Assembly: GCA_023079485.1 (NCBI GenBank)
Contig: CM041085.1
Location: forward strand, 95,987,115 to 96,051,114
Origin: Archilochus colubris
Lineage: Eukaryota > Chordata > Aves > Apodiformes > Trochilidae
Direction of reading: 5' to 3'
Length of the DNA: 64,000 nt
Part shown: piece after piece, positions 62,801 to 64,000 of the stretch
Position numbering within the stretch: position 1 is the first letter of the stretch
How the letters are laid out: every line of letters starts with the position of its first letter
Notes under the pieces: model-generated
What the model was told of the DNA's origin: nothing
Databases searched by the model: none
The model's input: only the letters and a program-made list of their open reading frames with translations
Program-made: the position numbers and the translations under genes

Positions 62801-63418
62801 AACTCAAACATCGAGACTGTTTACCTCTACACACCAGTTGTATTTTAACTCTTGGCTCTCCAGGAGGTTATTTCAAGATCTTTGATGTTCTTCTCACAGT
62901 TGCATGATACAGTTTGTATCCCAAACTGAAAACATCTGGGCTTTGTGGAATGCAAAGGTCATCTTTGAAAACTTGAAAATACTTATTGATATTCAAATTT
63001 ACATCAGGATTCCAAAAATCAGGTAGCTGCCTGCAGACACCTTCTTTGCAGACATTACACTGGTTTTCCAACTGTTCTTTCAATTTGAGTTCAAAGACAC
63101 ACAATACAGAGACAGACTTGGGAGAAGTAGCATCTAACTATTATGTCCATGTTTGCCAGTTCCCACATCTCTGCCACAATGACCCAGTAAAAGTCACTCT
63201 GCTAGCTGCCTTTGCCTCACCATATGCAGATCTACTATGCTGCCAATGAAGAGAGATTTTAATATAACCCCTAAGACAACAGAGCACAAACATTTGTTTT
63301 TAATATACCATTTGTCAATTAAGAAGCACAAGAATTATAGGAACCGACTCATAGCATGCAGAACTTACTTCCCTCGTGCTTTCTTTATGAACATAAATCC
63401 ACTTCTCACGATAAAAAC
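44796..63418 (-). CDS. FBXO25: F-box only protein 25 (FBXO25), C-terminal eight coding exons; 5' part outside the window
   Basis: Joining eight exons on the - strand (63418-63369, 60354-60262, 56698-56605, 55897-55713, 53893-53711, 51635-51492, 47529-47503, 44885-44796) gives one continuous frame of two bases plus 287 codons and a stop. The motifs [47 protein letters not shown], the F-box [33 protein letters not shown] and the terminus [11 protein letters not shown] identify FBXO25, the paralogue of FBXO32 (atrogin-1). FBXO25 is an SCF (SKP1-CUL1-F-box) substrate receptor found largely in the nucleus; reported substrates in mammals include ELK-1 and cardiac transcription factors. All junctions are GT/AG with matching phases. 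About 79 N-terminal residues, by comparison with the human protein from memory, lie past base 64,000. Confidence 0.97.
45201..45275 (+). repeat. T/G-rich low-complexity tract
   Basis: TTGTTTTTTT followed by repeated GTTTT units, a run of seven G and more GTTTT units. It lies in the last intron of FBXO25, where it is A/C-rich on the sense strand. Confidence 0.85.
47503..47529 (-). CDS. FBXO25: FBXO25 27-nt microexon encoding DYHLALLLK
   Basis: On the - strand a long pyrimidine tract (CTCTCCTTCCTGCTTCCTTC within it) leads to TTTCAAAG before GATTACCAC, and the donor is CTCAAG before GTATTT. The nine codons read DYHLALLLK, phase 0 at both ends. The FBXO25 family sequence as I remember it has DYHLALLFK exactly between ILFWK and the DxGHPCTA terminus, so the exon is well supported despite its size. 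It can be skipped without a frameshift. Confidence 0.93.
49490..49925 (-). mobile_element. Probable old, diverged CR1 fragment in an FBXO25 intron
   Basis: GGAGGCACCTCAGGAGTCCT, CCAGCCAGGTTTTGAAAACA, GGGCCTCACCTGAAGTCAAT and CTGGATGCAGAATCCCAGAG have the order and general form of antisense CR1 3' blocks, but divergence is high. A T-rich tract at 49786-49834 interrupts it. The limits are uncertain. Confidence 0.5.
51492..51635 (-). CDS. FBXO25: FBXO25 exon encoding [15 protein letters not shown]...ILFWK
   Basis: On the - strand the acceptor ATGTCCAG precedes TTTTGTAGG and the donor is TGGAAG before GTAAGA. The exon is 144 bases, 48 codons, phase 0 at both ends. It encodes [36 protein letters not shown] and [10 protein letters not shown], with the Cys/His-rich cluster typical of the FBXO25/FBXO32 C-terminal domain. 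Confidence 0.96.
51636..53710 (-). other. FBXO25: FBXO25 intron after the F-box exon
   Basis: 2,075 bases. On the sense (-) strand it contains an unassigned 121-codon open frame at 53200-52835, described under findings. No repeat family is recognised. Confidence 0.85.
53711..53893 (-). CDS. FBXO25: FBXO25 F-box exon
   Basis: On the - strand the acceptor ATTTCCAG precedes GAAGTCAAC and the donor is AAACAG before GTAAAA. It has 61 codons, phase 0 at both ends. It carries the F-box: [16 protein letters not shown], then [29 protein letters not shown] and HFAEKQ. The LP...ML..IL pattern followed by the W-K-L-C end is the usual SKP1-binding F-box layout. Confidence 0.97.
55713..55897 (-). CDS. FBXO25: FBXO25 exon encoding [14 protein letters not shown]...NLQMNK
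   Basis: On the - strand the acceptor TTTCCAG precedes TCATGGAAG and the donor is AACAAG before GTACAC. The 185 bases give two bases that complete a split Val codon and 61 codons including [33 protein letters not shown] and [16 protein letters not shown]. This is the helical region before the F-box. Confidence 0.96.
56605..56698 (-). CDS. FBXO25: FBXO25 exon encoding [10 protein letters not shown]...KIVRK
   Basis: On the - strand the acceptor is TGTCCTAG before CTTTTGCAG and the donor is GGAAGG before GTAAGA. The exon has 31 codons plus one base (94 bases). It encodes [19 protein letters not shown] and [12 protein letters not shown]; the leftover G forms a Val codon with the next exon. Confidence 0.96.
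59903..59967 (+). repeat. Imperfect local repeat, 44-base spacing
   Basis: TATGAGAAGAGAGGTGACTA at 59903 recurs as TATGAGACGAGAGGTGACTA at 59947, with further TATGAGA/CATGAGA repeats between. It lies in an FBXO25 intron. Confidence 0.7.
60262..60354 (-). CDS. FBXO25: FBXO25 exon encoding [11 protein letters not shown]...YVVK
   Basis: On the - strand the acceptor TTCTTCTCAG precedes AGACATGG, and the donor is GTCAAA before GTAAGA. The exon is 93 bases, 31 codons, phase 0 at both ends. It encodes the conserved [19 protein letters not shown] block followed by [12 protein letters not shown]. Confidence 0.96.
63369..63418 (-). CDS. FBXO25: FBXO25 exon encoding [16 protein letters not shown]
   Basis: Read on the - strand, the acceptor TATTTTAG precedes GTTTTTATCG and the donor is GGGAA before GTAAGT. 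The exon contributes two bases (GT, completing a codon begun in the exon outside the window, probably Ser) and 16 codons, ending in phase 0. This is the most 5' FBXO25 exon inside the window. Confidence 0.93.
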
Positions 63419-64000
63419 CTAAAATAAAATGAAAATACAAGCATTTTTAGGCTTAGACTTTAGGTAATGCCTTCTAGAAAGAAACCAAAAAATGATAGAA
63501 ATTGAAACTCAATAAAATGCTTCATAGGACAGGCCAGATGGTAGAACAGTTTTTATGAAAGAAGTTTACAAAAGCTGAAAAGGATGACTACAAATTTTCA
63601 GGCAATGTACTTAAAAAAAAGGAAGCTTAAATCATTTTATAAAATCAAACACAGGAGTTGGCACACAAATGGCAGGCATAGCACAGCTTTTGTTAGCTGG
63701 GTACCAAGAACCAGTCAATTTCTCCTACAAAACTCCTGCAATTTTTAAATCCAACTGGCTCCTTAGCCACTTAACAAAAGTACAAAAGTAAGCAACCTTT
63801 CTGTTCCTGAAATCTCCACCCCTCTAATTTTCTTCTGTAAAGGTGCCTGATTTGCATCCACTCGCTGCAGAATGCTGCAGGGAAGTCAACTCTGCAAAAC
63901 TAATAAAGGCAAATAGACTTCAGCTTTCAGAAGTCTGGTATGCTGTCAAATGAAACCACACTCTTACATTTGAATACTCTGAATCACTTCATGCTCAGAC
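63419..64000 (-). other. FBXO25: Partial FBXO25 intron running off the window
   Basis: No sequence resembling the upstream FBXO25 exons is found here, so the next exon lies beyond the right edge. Confidence 0.8.

Larger units (their letters stand above)
53894..63368 (-). other. FBXO25: FBXO25 introns upstream of the F-box exon
   Basis: The four introns are 53894-55712, 55898-56604, 56699-60261 and 60355-63368, separated by the exons at 55713-55897, 56605-56698 and 60262-60354. They are AT-rich, with no complete repeat that I can name. A GC-rich patch lies at about 54,590-54,720 and a short local repeat at 59903-59967. Confidence 0.85.

Noticed and set aside
1..64000. CRISPR arrays, tRNA, rRNA, prokaryotic operons or intact retroviral elements
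   Set aside because: None was seen. The organism is a vertebrate, and the repeats present are CR1 non-LTR fragments and simple repeats.

Overview
This window is vertebrate nuclear DNA, almost certainly from a bird. The main evidence is about ten copies of CR1 non-LTR retrotransposons. Most are 5'-truncated and several still end in the avian CR1 3' terminus (variants of ATTCTATGATTCTATGA or ATTCTGTGATTCTGTAG). I saw no Alu, B1 or L1 sequence. The DNA is AT-rich and intron-rich with one sharp CpG island. Only two protein-coding genes can be supported. They lie tail to tail, as the same pair does in the human 8p23.3 region.

Layout. From 1 to about 13,240 is gene-poor flank with three CR1 fragments and no exon I can recognise. 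From about 13,240 to 14,560 is a CpG island that holds the promoter and first coding exon of TDRP (testis development-related protein) on the + strand. TDRP has three coding exons (14303-14425, 34924-35027, 36051-36396). The splice phases fit and the predicted protein is 190 residues. Intron 1 is 20.5 kb and carries several CR1 copies; the 1.1-kb copy at 28.2-29.3 kb retains a decayed reverse-transcriptase reading frame. The 3' UTR probably runs to one of several AATAAA signals between 38.2 and 39.25 kb. The intergenic gap from about 39.3 to 43.6 kb holds one CR1 copy. From about 43.64 kb to the right edge, on the - strand, lie the last eight coding exons of FBXO25, an F-box substrate receptor of SCF ubiquitin ligases. 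One of them is a 27-nt microexon. The 5' exons of FBXO25 (roughly the first 79 codons, judged from the human protein as I remember it) lie beyond base 64,000.

TDRP is described in mammals as a nuclear protein of spermatogenic cells. FBXO25 is an E3 ligase adaptor. Nothing in the sequence indicates a functional link beyond their convergent arrangement.

I found no undescribed system. The most useful second looks are the microexon, a possible alternative first exon or uORF upstream of TDRP whose splice phase matches TDRP exon 3, a 121-codon open frame inside an FBXO25 intron, and several GC-rich patches open in more than one frame that match no family I know. Exon borders come from reading frames, GT/AG sites and remembered protein families; no alignment was run.
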